Positions 25,701 to 36,531 of a DNA stretch of 64,000 nt are shown here, piece after piece; the stretch's first letter is position 1, and each line of letters starts with the position of its first letter. The translations under genes and the position numbers were made by a program. Where the stretch lies: NCBI GenBank assembly GCA_031213475.1, contig JARUPZ010000011.1, forward strand, positions 2,852,001 to 2,916,000. Direction: 5' to 3'. The notes under the pieces are model-generated. The model worked only from the letters and a program-made list of their open reading frames with translations, did not search any database and was not told the origin of the DNA. This DNA comes from Nereocystis luetkeana (Eukaryota; Sar; Phaeophyceae; Laminariales; Laminariaceae).

Positions 25701-28700
25701 TGCAAGAAGGTAAAGCCACGCCGAACGAAAAACGGACCCACGCTACAACCTCGAAAGCGTTCTTCAATGCTGTGGGTCCAAGCAGATTCTACCGCGGATG
25801 GCCTGTATCACGTACTGAACCGCGAGGTATATACGTACGAGTTTGTTTTTCCTCGTTGAGCAGGTGTTTTAGAGTAAGCGAAAGTCAGAGCGATTCGCCA
25901 GCAAGGGTGCGTACTGCGTGTGGCATGTTTCTTGAGCAACCTCTGCAACCTCAGCAATGCGAACATCTGGCTGCCGATGCGCACGCACTCTCAATCAGGC
26001 ACGGGCGTCGACACGTCCAACCCGCCTGAAGGCGCTTTCGACATGACACCTTCATTCATGTACTATTCTGTCGCGTGGGTGTGGCTAGAGTTTCTAACAA
26101 GAGGACGAGAAGCAGCAGAGAAAGCTATGGCCAAGTGTCTGGGTCTGGCGCAAATCGTGACAGCGCGCACGGACGCTGGTGAGACTGATGCTGCCTCGGG
26201 TGTTCGTGGCGACGTGCGCCTCGGCGGGACGCTGAAAGGTAAGCATGTTGCTGATTATATATAGACGAGGACCACTGTATTGTTTCAATTGCAGTAGGGT
26301 CACTTATTTGTTCGTGCATATTAGGGTGTGGCCCAGACAGTCGTTCAGGCAGGCCCACATGCTCTCCGTGCTAGTGCTGATTTGGATGTTGAAAGTCAAA
26401 GGGGTTCAGACATTGCAATCCATCACTTTTTATCTTCTTGTTTTCTCCGGCGGATTGTTAAATATAAGTTTTAATCTCACCATACATCCACATTTTAGCT
26501 GCGTGCCGTGTGTCAGTTTGACGTAGTGGTTTCGCCTTGCGATTGACGTTGGCTCATGTTATTCATTTATTTGAATAGCTTGATTGAGCTATATGTCCTG
26601 AAGAGAGCAGGGCAGGTCGCGCACCGTGTTTCTCTTACTCGTAGTGTAGCCGTATCAATGAACAAAGCGGGGCGCTTTTCCTTTTGCTATGTAGAGTACA
26701 CCTCGTACACCTCGTACACCTCGGAGACTCATATTTATAACGCTCATGCCCGTTGCATTTTGTTGTTGATTCTTGATTCGGAAAACAGGCAACAAGCCGT
26801 ACGCCTGGAATGTGATGTCCGGTCACACTTCTCGTGGAGTTTGCCTTGAGCGCATGCACAGAGCCTTCAGCGAACTGGTGGTGTTGGCCCAACGCTATAA
26901 TCCGGTGGAGACTGGACCTCGTAAAGTGAGTATAGTGCTCGATCAGTTGTCAACGACAGTTTCTCTTTCCGCTGATGTAAATCGGATTTTTGTGCTGTTT
27001 ACACGCGGTGGTCAGCGTGACGCTTTGACTCTTGTCTGGTCTCCTCTTACAAGCGGTAGTTCCGCCATATCTCAATACCATGTAATATGAAATGTGTATC
27101 CTCTGTGTCGCTATTCTCGCCAGGTGCGGGAGGTGCTGCTTCGTGGACTGCAATCGTTTCCGGCCGAACCCGGGATGTTGTGCCTGCTTTTGGATGCGGA
27201 AGAGTTTTCAGGCAGCCAGCAGCGGTTGGTGCACCATTTCTTCGAGGCAAGTCTCCACGGTTAGATTTGCAGCCTTTACCAGTTTTTGATGGGTGGCCAC
27301 GTGTTTTCTAGCTCTGCCGGCACACCGATGATCTGTGACCCCAAGCATCGCTTACGTGCTCGTTCTTGTTGATCTGGCTACGTCGCACAGTATAAAATTG
27401 GGTGTCGCTAGTTCGCCGGGCACGTTTTCTCCGCGGAAACCATTTTCTCTCGGGTGCCGGTGTGCGCTCTATGACCTGGATTCAGGTGTCTCGGAGACGA
27501 GCTTTGGTGTGGGAGCAAGGGCCAACCCCGACAGAGTGGATTTTTTCTGCCACTCATCAGGTCAGATAAACTTGCTCAAGGCCGAATAGACTACCAGTTG
27601 TGTATCGATGACACAGTGCACTTCGCGACAAGCAGCAGCGCGTGCGCGTCTGTCGATATGATAATGCCGTGTGTCATGTGGCCACACAAAGCATGGACGC
27701 CTATCGCTGTGTTGCCACCAATGTAAATGAGGGAAGTATTGACCTTTGGCGTTGACTCTTGCCCTTCTGTGTTTGTATTGATCCTCGTAGTATAATCGCT
27801 CACTATCGGTAGGTCAGATCCGCCTATTGGGACAAGGTGGACGGGTCCAACCACGTTTCTACACGTACACAGTACTACAGTAACAGTGGGACTGGTCTAC
27901 TCACACTGCTGTCATGTTTTACTCTCGTATTTCATTGTTACAGGTTATGCGTTGTGTGCGCGAGGCACGCCAAACCGCCATCACACGTGCAGTCGACGCA
28001 AGAAGCATTCGGGCTGTACCACCAGCCTACGCGCAAGAAGTCGACACTTCAGCTCTTCGCGTCAAGAGTTGGCTTCCTGGATCGTATGCCAGGTTTGATC
28101 AAGGCCTGCCGTACCCAAACTTGTACGCTCACCGCAAGTGTGGGGTCGCGAAATATTAGTATCGTCATTAAAAAAAATAGTGGTTCATGCACTGCGTTTT
28201 CATGTCCGACGGTCTCTTGTGTTTTGCCATGGTCACAGTATCTAGCTTGGTATTAAGATAGGCCAGCATATACCACCCCCACCAATACAACCAAGGATAC
28301 TTTCTGTAGGGTAGGATAAATACATTCCGGTCACCCTTTCTCCACGGTATCTTAAATGTATGAAGCCCGTCGTAATATTACCTATTTTGGGATCCCGGGT
28401 AGGCTAGTCGGCTACTCGTACCCTCACAGGGTTTATTTGGAAGTATTGAAGTGGTTTGAGCTACTGCTGTTGTGTGGATGAATTGTTTTTGACTGAAGAG
28501 AGACTATTCGTCCGTCACCCATATATCGATATAGATAGGTGCCTCTTGTTGCTTGGTGCACATGCACTCAAGACATTCAGCGGGGTGGATGAAATTAATT
28601 AACGGAACTATATTAATACTGTATTATAGTGTGGATTAATTTGCTTTGGCAAAAAAGGAAAACGATATCAAGATAACTGTGCAGTGCGTCTCCAACCTCT

Positions 28701-29260
28701 GCCACCACCCGCTGCTCTCTGTTCAGGCTGAAGCGCTCGATGGAATCAGCAGTGACTCATCGAACCGGTCGAAGGGTCCCCATGCTGTGGCGGATGTACA
28801 TGAGCTTGGAGGTAACCAGATAAAAGTTTATCTTTTTCGCCCAAAGTAGCTCCCACATTGTACATGGGGTCCCTTTTGGGACCCCTTAGCCTGGCCGTTG
28901 AATCGCGTCAAAATCGTTCGAAAGGATACCCTGGTATCAGGTACCATGTATCGTAAAATAAGGTTGCGCGACGCTGTCCCCTATGATAGCAAAACCTAAC
29001 CAACCAAAACAAATGTGCCCTGTCATATCTATGACGTGCAGGCCATGCGCGGGAATCACATACAAGCCAAGCATCTCTTTTGGCGAGCTATCCATGCTTG
29101 TCCCGGCAACAAGGCCGTGTGGATGGACGCTCTTCGAGGGCACCAGCGGGCGCGGATAGGCGCTGCAGGTCTTCGACCAGCTTTTCCGGCCAAGGAACTC
29201 AACGAGGTCCTGGATGCAATCTTGGAGAAATCTCTCCATCTAAGGGTCGAGCCCCCGTGA
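10705..29260 (+). CDS. NRDE2: NRDE2 nuclear RNA-decay/RNAi factor, 25 exons
   Basis: In animals NRDE2 binds the exosome helicase MTR4; in nematodes and yeast its relatives act in nuclear RNAi and RNA elimination. Exons: 10705-11053, 18246-18357, 18869-18979, 19331-19414, 19632-20098, 20297-20483, 20659-20842, 21013-21113, 21357-21582, 21905-22482, 22628-22739, 22936-23115, 23466-23560, 23851-24362, 24519-24625, 24907-25026, 25175-25426, 25592-25709, 25879-26238, 26789-26925, 27124-27246, 27486-27560, 27944-28092, 28727-28811, 29042-29260. The total, 5043 nt, is divisible by three (1680 aa). The N-terminus is disordered and basic (Lys/Arg/Ser runs). DPDTLSFGGFYRLDVPLYH near residue 195 matches the MTR4-binding segment. 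The NRDE-2 domain opens near residue 335, followed by HAT-like helical repeats to PMLWRMYMSLE and a C-terminus like the human one. One intron starts with GC (27247). Less certain: exon 1 (phase fits, but it is 7.2 kb away) and exons 19, 22 and 23. Confidence 0.92.
11205..12165 (+). repeat. Interspersed repeat, first copy (NRDE2 intron 1)
   Basis: Opens with a GC-rich palindromic stretch (GCGCTTCG, then CGGGCGGCC and GCCGCCCG) and continues through a C-rich segment with the block GATTCGGTCCGGGTAAAGC and a block of ACACACGCACACGAAAC type. The same series of blocks recurs at 57718-59420 in the RPC7 intron. No coding capacity could be supported. The right edge is approximate. Confidence 0.6.
12427..13198 (+). 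mobile_element. Non-autonomous TIR element, left arm of foldback
   Basis: Homologous along its length to the complete element at 61146-61932 and, in inverted orientation, to 13199-14022. Its outer end has lost the terminal CTATGCCAATGG. No transposase is seen, only A/T-rich and low-complexity frames. With its neighbour it forms an inverted repeat of about 1.6 kb inside NRDE2 intron 1. Confidence 0.75.
13199..14022 (-). mobile_element. Non-autonomous TIR element, right arm of foldback
   Basis: Ends in perfect 12-bp inverted repeats, CTATGCCAATGG at 13201 and CCATTGGCATAG finishing at 14020. It is a near mirror copy of the preceding 770 bp: both carry, in opposite orientation, the blocks with GCGCTGGCCAGG, GAATTCATGACGCAG and GAGCGCACTCCGT. 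No coding capacity is evident and no target duplication is clear. Confidence 0.8.
15375..17397. mobile_element. TIR DNA transposon, copy 1, with a nested insertion
   Basis: Begins AGGGCCGTCCCTGACGAAC and ends with the reverse complement of AGGGCCGTTCCTAACGAAC. Sub-terminal arrays of CACGATTCGTGA and its palindromic variants sit inside both ends, typical of binding sites for a transposase. Outside the insertion at 15882-17144 it is collinear with the shorter copy at 36671-37427. No transposase gene is present, so it is non-autonomous. A 29-bp sequence just outside its left end (15343-15371) is repeated at 14565-14595. Confidence 0.8.
15882..17144 (-). mobile_element. Retroposon with (AAC)n tail inserted in the TIR element
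   Basis: Copy 2 of the host element reads straight through at this point, so these 1.26 kb are an insertion. Read on the - strand it finishes with TTTAATGTGAGAAC and then an AAC run, the same 3' end found at 51240-51353. A microsatellite tail at one end with no matching inverted repeat points to a LINE or SINE. No reverse transcriptase could be recognised, so it may be 5'-truncated or a SINE. Confidence 0.6.
18045..18190 (+). repeat. 42-bp minisatellite next to NRDE2 exon 2
   Basis: Three full units and one partial unit of about 42 bp, each containing TACCCTGGGGAC followed by GCGAG. A single further unit lies at 17404-17445, just past the right end of the TIR element. The array stops about 55 bp before the acceptor of NRDE2 exon 2 (18246). 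Confidence 0.75.
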
Positions 29261-29445
29261 CCGCAGAACCGTCTGTCCTTATTTATTGCTAATACCTGGT
29301 AATCGGGTTGTCATAGTGGGCACATCGGATGCATCTCTGTGCAAATAAGCTGATTGCTAAGTCTAACCCAAAACTATGTCGGGATCCGCTAAAGGCTCCG
29401 TCCTCTCCTTTGTACACTAAACCTGTACCATATACCAGGAGGGTA

Positions 29446-32400
29446 TCAAATTCGTCTTGTAACGGATCGCATCTTGTGAAAAGAGGGCAGCCCTTTTTCA
29501 GCTGGCGGCCTACTGTAAATGAAAACGGATGCGCACACACACATGACGCCGATCATAAAAATGCCGTTGGGGTGGAAATCAAACAAGAACGTAGACATGA
29601 TGCACGAAATAATGATCGACACCGCAGTCGCAAACGACTTCCTAATATTGTCGGCGTACTTGACTACCACGGCAACCACCAGCCCTCCAATCGCTTGCAG
29701 CGAAACAACCCCTACGACAACCCAGTTGTATCCGTAGAGGAACCCGTTCGTGGTCACGTTTGACCAATCCTTCAAAACTACGCTAAGGAGGGAAATGAAG
29801 ATACTAGGGATACCCATCTGGATGTTTCTGATCCACAAGGACGTTCTACTGCCCTTCAAGAGCATCTCGAAGTAAACTCCTGCAAACCCCGAGGTGCATG
29901 CTGCCGCCATGACACACATGAATCCAAGCAACGGAGATTGCGCGTGTTCTTTTGCGCCCGGGCTTGCGACACGCTTCGTCGATAAGTCTGATAATTCGGC
30001 CAGGGCAACGCCAACGGTCAGCAAAATCAGGGCCGCCCATTTCGTAAGGTCCAGCCTCTTCCTCAGGAGGATCATGGAGAAGAGAGCTGTCGTGAGGATT
30101 TTGGTTTGGTAGCAAACGCTGTATGTGGCCGCGTCGAGATTTGCCAGGGCGGTGTACAGCATGTTGTTTTGCACCGTGTACAACAAAGCTGGGATCGTCA
30201 GCTTGGCGAGCTCCCGTGGCTTCCGACCAACATCCACACGCAATTTCCGTACGAAAGTCCTCCATTCTCCGGATTCCTGGGCGGTAGAGCGCGTGGGTTG
30301 AGTTGATATGCGGTCGGCAGGAAACGTACGGCTGGACCAGTGAAAACATCACCCTTTCCATCTCAGATATCGGAGGTGGTGTCGGATATGACGGGATACC
30401 CAGGTCTTGCCAAGTCAGCTCTTTTCAAACCTCGTCGAGGCTTGCTCACTCTTGGATGCCCATTTGAAAACTAAAGATACACACACCTGGTACTTCGTAT
30501 CACATGGAAGTACTCGCGGGATGACAGCAACACTGGCTTGCATTCTCTTTTGGGAATATATAGACGAACGGTCGTGTTTTGCGTACAACATCATAATTCC
30601 AAAAAGCAACATGCAGTGGTGACGTGGCAACTCAAAACAAGTGCTTGATCGTACCAATCAATGCGTCGCTCAAGCGTTTTGGGCGATGGTTGGACTACCG
30701 GTATGTCGAATGAGCGAGAATACAGAGCCCGCTATTCAAAGAACGGACTTCCCGACTACATTACGCACGCAGTAGACAGTAGGCAGCAGCACCCGTCGCT
30801 CGAATGCAGTGCGAGTACTGACTTATAGCACGTATGTTGTAGGAGCTCGTTTGTTTCGTTGCCCCGGGGTGCCTTTTGGTACTTGCCCCTGTAATACGTA
30901 AGTGTGCACTTTCATGATCAACACTCGCGACCAACGCCAACGTATTCCATACTGCTAGGAACTCCACCCATGCCTTTGAAGATTACTCCATCTCTTGCCT
31001 TCAGGCGAAAAATAATATTACCGCGGGAACCGAGTGCAACTCACACACTACTGTAGCGTTTTGCGTCGCGGCGCCCATCAACAAATTGACAATGCCACAT
31101 TTCAAATAATATCTTGAGCGCTCTCTAAATATCAACATTTCAAAGCAGAGACTCACCATGTAAACCACACCGCAGCACACGGCCAGCTTCAACATCTGTA
31201 TGGTGTAAGCAAAAAGAGTCGGAGGGTCACACCCAAAACGACGGAAGGCAAGCAAAAAAGTCAACGAACAGTAGTAGTAGCAGTAGTAGCAGTAGTAGCA
31301 GTAGACGGTTGCATGTGCAGCAGCACGAAGGACTACGAATAGGTCATGTGGACCCGAGTGTAGTCAAGAGCTACCGTAGCTGCGGAAAAGTTGCACATGG
31401 GGATGTTAATCGTATTATTTATAATACAAGGCTTGTGGATGGCTTGCTTCGGCCCGAGTGCCAAGATCCCCGGAGACCTGGTAACAATTGGGGCTGTCTA
31501 GCCATGGGGTAGGCATATACCCTGGTATCACAGACGCCATTCCTTCTGAAAAACGCTGCGCCGACGTAAGTTCGCGTCTGGTCCCAATTTTCTTTTAGAG
31601 GTAGTCCTCGGTGATTTCGGTGCTTGCGGCGGAACTTCACGAGGCACAAAAAGGCGCGATAATTGGTCGACTTTGTCCGCCTGGGGATAAAGAGCTAGCA
31701 GATAGTGACACAGTGTGGCAGTTCTATCATCCACGAGGGCCAACGCAATTTTGAGCGTGTTTTGGGAAACGCGGCTGGAATTTCCGATGATTGAAGCAGG
31801 TGCGAAGAGGTCAACAAGGTCACCTTGGTCCTTCCATCCAAGTGCGCATTGCACGGAACGCGTCTACCTCGTACTGATACATAATACCGGTATGTAGGTA
31901 ATGAAATAAAAAAAACGAAGCTGGCGAGAGCAAGGGAGTCGACTCGACAGTCATGGATACGAAGCATGTTCCTGGTATGCAAAAACAAAACCAAAGTAGT
32001 GCGTTTACAGTCAGTGGGGGTAAGCAGTCTGTCAACTCCGACAGCGAAATTCCTTTAGATCCCTACTCAGTACAGTAGATGATTGGGCGATGGGGTGGCA
32101 GACTACAGACATAATTACCAGGTCGTATTTAGAGGTAGAACTAAACTCCGACTTATTTACGATCTATATATACGTGCCATTCTGAGTCGAGCGTTTACGG
32201 CAATTACCGAAAAAACAATAAGCTCGGGTATCTGTACATTGAAAACGGAAATATTTTTAACGGCGGCTGGTGTTGATAAAACAAAAGTTTAAGGAGATGG
32301 AACCTCAATACCACAAGCAAGTACTGCTTGTTGTACAAAGCAGCATCGCGAAAGATGAAGTGGTGCATATATATATATTCACAGCAGTACGAGTTTAAAA

Positions 32401-34349
32401 CGATTAGTACTATTAATAATGTGGCTATCTACAAAAGTAACAGTTCTTGTACAGGTAACAGTTCTTGCGCCGTGGGTTGTGGGTGTGCCTTGCCAACTAC
32501 CAGTGCTACTATTAATATTAATATTAATAGTCATGCATACGTAATAGCTCTATCGCCTCGAGTCTCAGGCAACACACATATACCAGGTACCAGGTACCTG
32601 GTACGGGCTGGTTCAGGGATTCCGTCAGGAATATTTTGGCCTTCAGAATCCACGACGCAATTCGCACACATTCCGTGTCCCGATGCCGAGGGGTGTATGG
32701 AGGGGGTGCATTTTTTTTCTTCTCCCCCAGCCATCTGTGGTCTTCTAGGATTTTTTTCTGATTGTTGGGCTTTCTGGGACCCCAGACATCTACGTAGCGA
32801 AACAAAAAAAAACTTGCTCTCCTTTAGTTAAAACTTCGGCATAATGACACGGAAGGTGCTTGCGAAGCTTCAGGATCAAAATCGGAAAAACCGCGTGAAC
32901 TTCTGAGCTTTCGTAGTGAAAAAGGTGAAGTTTACCGTATTTTTCAAAAATTATCTGTGCGGAAATCAAATTTTAGCGTTAATTTGCAATCAAACATTGC
33001 TCCTACGCGGTTAATTCTTCGAGTACACATTTGCGCAAAGTCGTTTTGTAGACGTATGCCTCGGAGTACTGTACCTGGAACTGGTTCGTTCAGAAATAAA
33101 AATGGGAAAAAAGTGTTTCCTCTTACGGAAACGCTCGACTAAGTATTGTAGGTCATTTTGAAGGCCTGTGATTGGTCGGGACGCGGTTTCGCTGCTAGCG
33201 CCAGCCCTTGGCCCTTGACAAAAAAAAGGGGCAAGGCCACCCTCTACCACTGTTCAGTATGGTCAGTATGGCGCCAAAATGAGACACTCGAGAAGCTATT
33301 GCATGCGGCATTGGTGGCGGACGCCATTTGGGGCGTCTTGTTTGGACGAGCCTGTATGCCAGGAGCCAGGTACACAAAAAGAATGACCCCCGTATAACGA
33401 CCCTGGAATACACCCCGGGGAGTTGCTTGCAGAACCAGCATTGGTGGTGTCTTTGCTTTTATTCCGGGCAATCCGGAAATAAACCCTCAGGAACTGCTGT
33501 AGTTGACTTTATGTCGACGGCCGTTATGCTCTAGTCATAATAATAGCATCGAAGAATGGGGACAGAGAACATGTTCACCAAGCAAGCCAGGCTTCACGGA
33601 CACAGCAGTTCTGCTGCTCTAGTTTTACCTGGCTTGAAAATACGCCATCCTGCCCGTGATCAGTACACAGCAGTAGCAGTAGTAGGTAGCACACAGCGCT
33701 GTGCGCACTTGTTCGCGTACTCGAAATTCAGGACAATCCCGAAGTCCAGACATTACAACAGCAGTAAATACAATCACAGCAGCAGCATTAACAGCTGACG
33801 TATACTCGTACTCGTACGGCAGTCTTTCAAACATCCCGGACGACCTCGAATCGGACAAAAAGCAACGGCCCGTACGCAGGCAGAGCTAGAAAAGTCTTGA
33901 AAGCATTGCGGAACAATACACGATAGAAACACCATCCGGGGGTAGAGCATAAGAGCAATATCGACACAGCATGGACACGCAGTTATGCAGTAGACAACAA
34001 CGGGGATGTTCGATCGATGCAAGCGCCCTTCTGCCATCCCTCCGATCTCCGGCCCGCCCCGCTCCGGATGGCGTATGTATGATACGTACCAGCAAAGCAG
34101 TACCAGTACAAAATACCAGTATCTTATTATTAATACCTGGTATTAATATGGTAAGTGCTGCACACACTCGTGCTCTTGAGTTTGTGCGGGCTGCTCACTA
34201 CTCACCTCCATGAGTGCAACAGCCGTAGATGACATGTAGCGGGGTCCTTCCGTGGTAAGGCTGTGGCGCATTAGCAGCACCAGAGATGTATTCTGCAGCA
34301 CAAGCAGCCCCAAAGACAGGTTCTTCGCATTTTCAACAACCCAAGACAT
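29446..34349 (-). CDS. Nucleotide-sugar transporter, SLC35A type, three exons
   Basis: Golgi/ER membrane antiporter of the drug/metabolite transporter superfamily that carries nucleotide sugars into the lumen. Exons on the - strand: 34349-34206, 31195-31157 (13 codons only), 30276-29446; all in phase 0, giving 337 aa, a normal family length. The ATG at 34349 is the first in frame. Family signatures: [15 protein letters not shown] across the first junction, [31 protein letters not shown], then GVAL and a run of hydrophobic segments predicting about 8-10 helices. The tail KMRSVTRRI is basic. Substrate (UDP-galactose, UDP-GlcNAc or a CMP-sugar) cannot be told from the sequence. Intron 1 is 3 kb and holds microsatellites and TACCWGGTA motifs. 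It lies tail to tail with NRDE2, 185 bp apart. Confidence 0.9.
31265..31307. repeat. AGT/AGC triplet microsatellite
   Basis: An impure run of AGT and AGC triplets inside intron 1 of the transporter gene. Confidence 0.8.
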
Positions 34350-35285
34350 CGTAGTAGCACTGCTGCTCAATTTCTCACCATGCAGCTCTTGTCAGAACAC
34401 TACTGAGCTGTGCCAGTGTGCAGATAGTCGTCAGCAAAAGGCCTACGGCACTAGATTCGTGTGCGTTAGGGCGTCGTCTCTCGTCACACCACCCGACTCG
34501 GAATCAGAGATAAAGGAAACAAGTCACGATGCGTAGCCTCCCTTCTACACGTACGATACCGACAGGAATCCACGATTCACGCTGATGCGTGTACTCGGTC
34601 AGTGACAAGTGACAAGGCGATGCAGGGTGTTCCAACCGAGTTCCTGGCGTGATCTCAGGCGGGGACGCGGGGACCCATGAAATCTAAAAAATATGAAATC
34701 TTAATAGCCCACAGCGTGCAGTTGCACTGCCGGCGGATCCCAGTGAGATCCTGCACACGAAGTTCAGGATCGGTAAAAGACGGGGATATCCTGCCGCACG
34801 GGAGCTGCTGTATGCACCTCTTCGAATAGAGAAGTATTCGCAACAGACAACAGGCAAGCAGACAGAGGCAGGACAGTACCCTCTTGTTGTGCTACGTGTA
34901 CACACAGATAACAGGCCCCGGATATATATATACCCTCGTTTGTAATCCCGCCGCACCGGAGCTGCTGTGTGCACAAATAGAGGTATTCGCAACAGACAGA
35001 CAACAAGCAGGCAGACAGAGGCAGGACACAATACTCTCTTGTGCTACGCCTGAGGCTGGGTTTCTTATTTTACTGGGAGCATGAGCATCATTTTCTTAAA
35101 TGCTCCTTTCTTATTTTCCTGGGAAAATGAGCATGATTTTCATAAAAGCGCCCTTCTTATTTTTGCCAGCAACGTTCAATGTTGTTTTCGTCCTCAATTT
35201 TGACTCCATCTCTTCTGACGTTATTCTCAGTATCATAGCGTATACGTCCCCATCTACGCCCGAATGACCCCGATAAACCATGATG
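34350..35285. other. Intergenic region with two small tandem duplications
   Basis: Should contain the promoter of the SLC35A gene. A unit with GGAGCTGCTGTRTGCAC, ATTCGCAACAGACA and GCAGACAGAGGCAGGACA occurs twice (from 34791 and from 34948). From 35059 to about 35160 there are two to three units of about 46 bp starting TTTCTTATTTT. No coding exon was recognised. Confidence 0.6.
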
Positions 35286-36029
35286 CTACTCGTGGTCTTG
35301 CAGGCGCACGTTAGGCGTGCGCTTCCTACCCCCTGCGCGAATCGGCCCGACGTCGCTTATCTCGTTCAGGCTACCCCCTCCCCCCACCGGCGAACTCTCA
35401 ATCGTACTACCGCCCCCCCCTCCCTCTCCCGACTCTTCCTCCTCCTCCTCCTCTTCGGACTCAACGCGCATGCGCTTCCTACCCCCTGCGCGAATCGGCC
35501 CAACGTCGCTCATGTCGTTCAGGCTACTCCCCTCCCCCCCCGGCGGATCCTCGATCGTACTACCGACCCCCCCTCCTCCCGACTCCTCCTCCTCCTCCTC
35601 CTCCTCCTCCTCCTCTTCCTCGTCCTCGAACTCGCTCTCGTCCTCGCTCTCGCTGTCCTCTGAAGAGTCCTTATCGGCGCAGCGCGATAGCAGCACCCAC
35701 GATCCCCCTGCCGCGACCCCATCCACCGAGTACTTCGCCAGCGGAAGTTTCATGCTACGTGTGCTGCCGCCGGTCTCGAGAAACACCCTGCAGTCGTAGA
35801 GGTGGCTTGTGCGTGCTTGGGCCTTTCGTGTGATGACCCCCCTGAACCAACCCATCCCGAGCCGAAGTAGTATCTCTTGGTTAACAAGATTCTGAGTGAG
35901 GGCGGCAGGTGCTGAGCTTACAAAAGAATAACCGTCAGGGGCTTCAAACGGCAGTAAGTCCTCGTCGTCAGCGATGTCGTCGTCGAGCACAGCTGCGGAG
36001 CTGCGCGCGCCGAGCAGGAGCTCTACCAC
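35286..36029 (-). CDS. Acidic-tailed protein with tandem GPIRAGGRKR repeat, function unknown
   Basis: Open frame of 247 codons without a clear ATG (it opens at a GTG), so an upstream exon is likely. The N-terminal half contains a compact segment, residues ~40-105, with GMGWFRGVITR, YDCRVFLE and SMKLPLAKYSVDG: a Tudor/chromo-like beta pattern, judged by eye only. The C-terminal half is extremely acidic (Glu runs) and holds two copies of a unit ending SDVGPIRAGGRKR, and the protein stops shortly after TPNVRLQDHE. A broken second copy lies at 36532-37740. Two copies next to transposons suggest that the gene is itself carried by a mobile element, but I cannot name a family. Confidence 0.6.
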   Translation of the reverse strand: MVELLLGARSSAAVLDDDIADDEDLLPFEAPDGYSFVSSAPAALTQNLVNQEILLRLGMGWFRGVITRKAQARTSHLYDCRVFLETGGSTRSMKLPLAKYSVDGVAAGGSWVLLSRCADKDSSEDSESEDESEFEDEEEEEEEEEEEEESGGGGVGSTIEDPPGGEGSSLNDMSDVGPIRAGGRKRMRVESEEEEEEEESGEGGGGGSTIESSPVGGGGSLNEISDVGPIRAGGRKRTPNVRLQDHE

Positions 36030-36531
36030 AGACGGTCGGCTTTTTTTGTGGGACTGTCAAAAGCGTGTAACCCCCGTTCGTTCTGGCATGATTTTGTTTT
36101 TTGAAATATTCGTCATCCAAGCCACAATTGATTCGTACCTGAGGACTGACAACACTGCGAAACAGCCAATGTACAGTAGTACAGAAAAATGAGAGAATAT
36201 ACTGTACTGTACCCCACATATCTAGGGGCACGGTGGGCCGCCAGGGGAAGGGTTGCTCTTTCTTAAGTTGCGGCAGATGCCGAGGCTGGGCCGTTTCTTA
36301 AGTTTGTCTAAACTTTGAGGCTGATTTTCTTACTGACACGTTTCTTACTAGCGGGCCGGTACTGTAATAATACACAACAGGGATCTGAGCTCAGCCTGGG
36401 TTTCCTATTTATTTATTTTTCTTAAGCCTTTTTCTTATTGATCCTGTTTCTTATATTCGCCGGACAGAAATCGGGCGGATTTCTATTTTTGGTTTTGAAA
36501 AGGTGTTCACTCGCTATTGACTGTACGCCCG
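36030..36531. other. Repeat-like spacer rich in TTTCTTA
   Basis: No gene recognised. From 36265 to 36455 the pentamer-like phrase TTTCTTA recurs at irregular spacing, as it does at 35059-35160. A possible 5' exon of the acidic-tailed gene could begin here on the - strand, but no start was found. Confidence 0.4.

Noticed and set aside
27335..27589. Larger NRDE2 exon using the 84-codon + frame
   Set aside because: The frame starting at 27486 gives the conserved proline-rich TEWIF position and correct phase on both sides; the longer frame does not.
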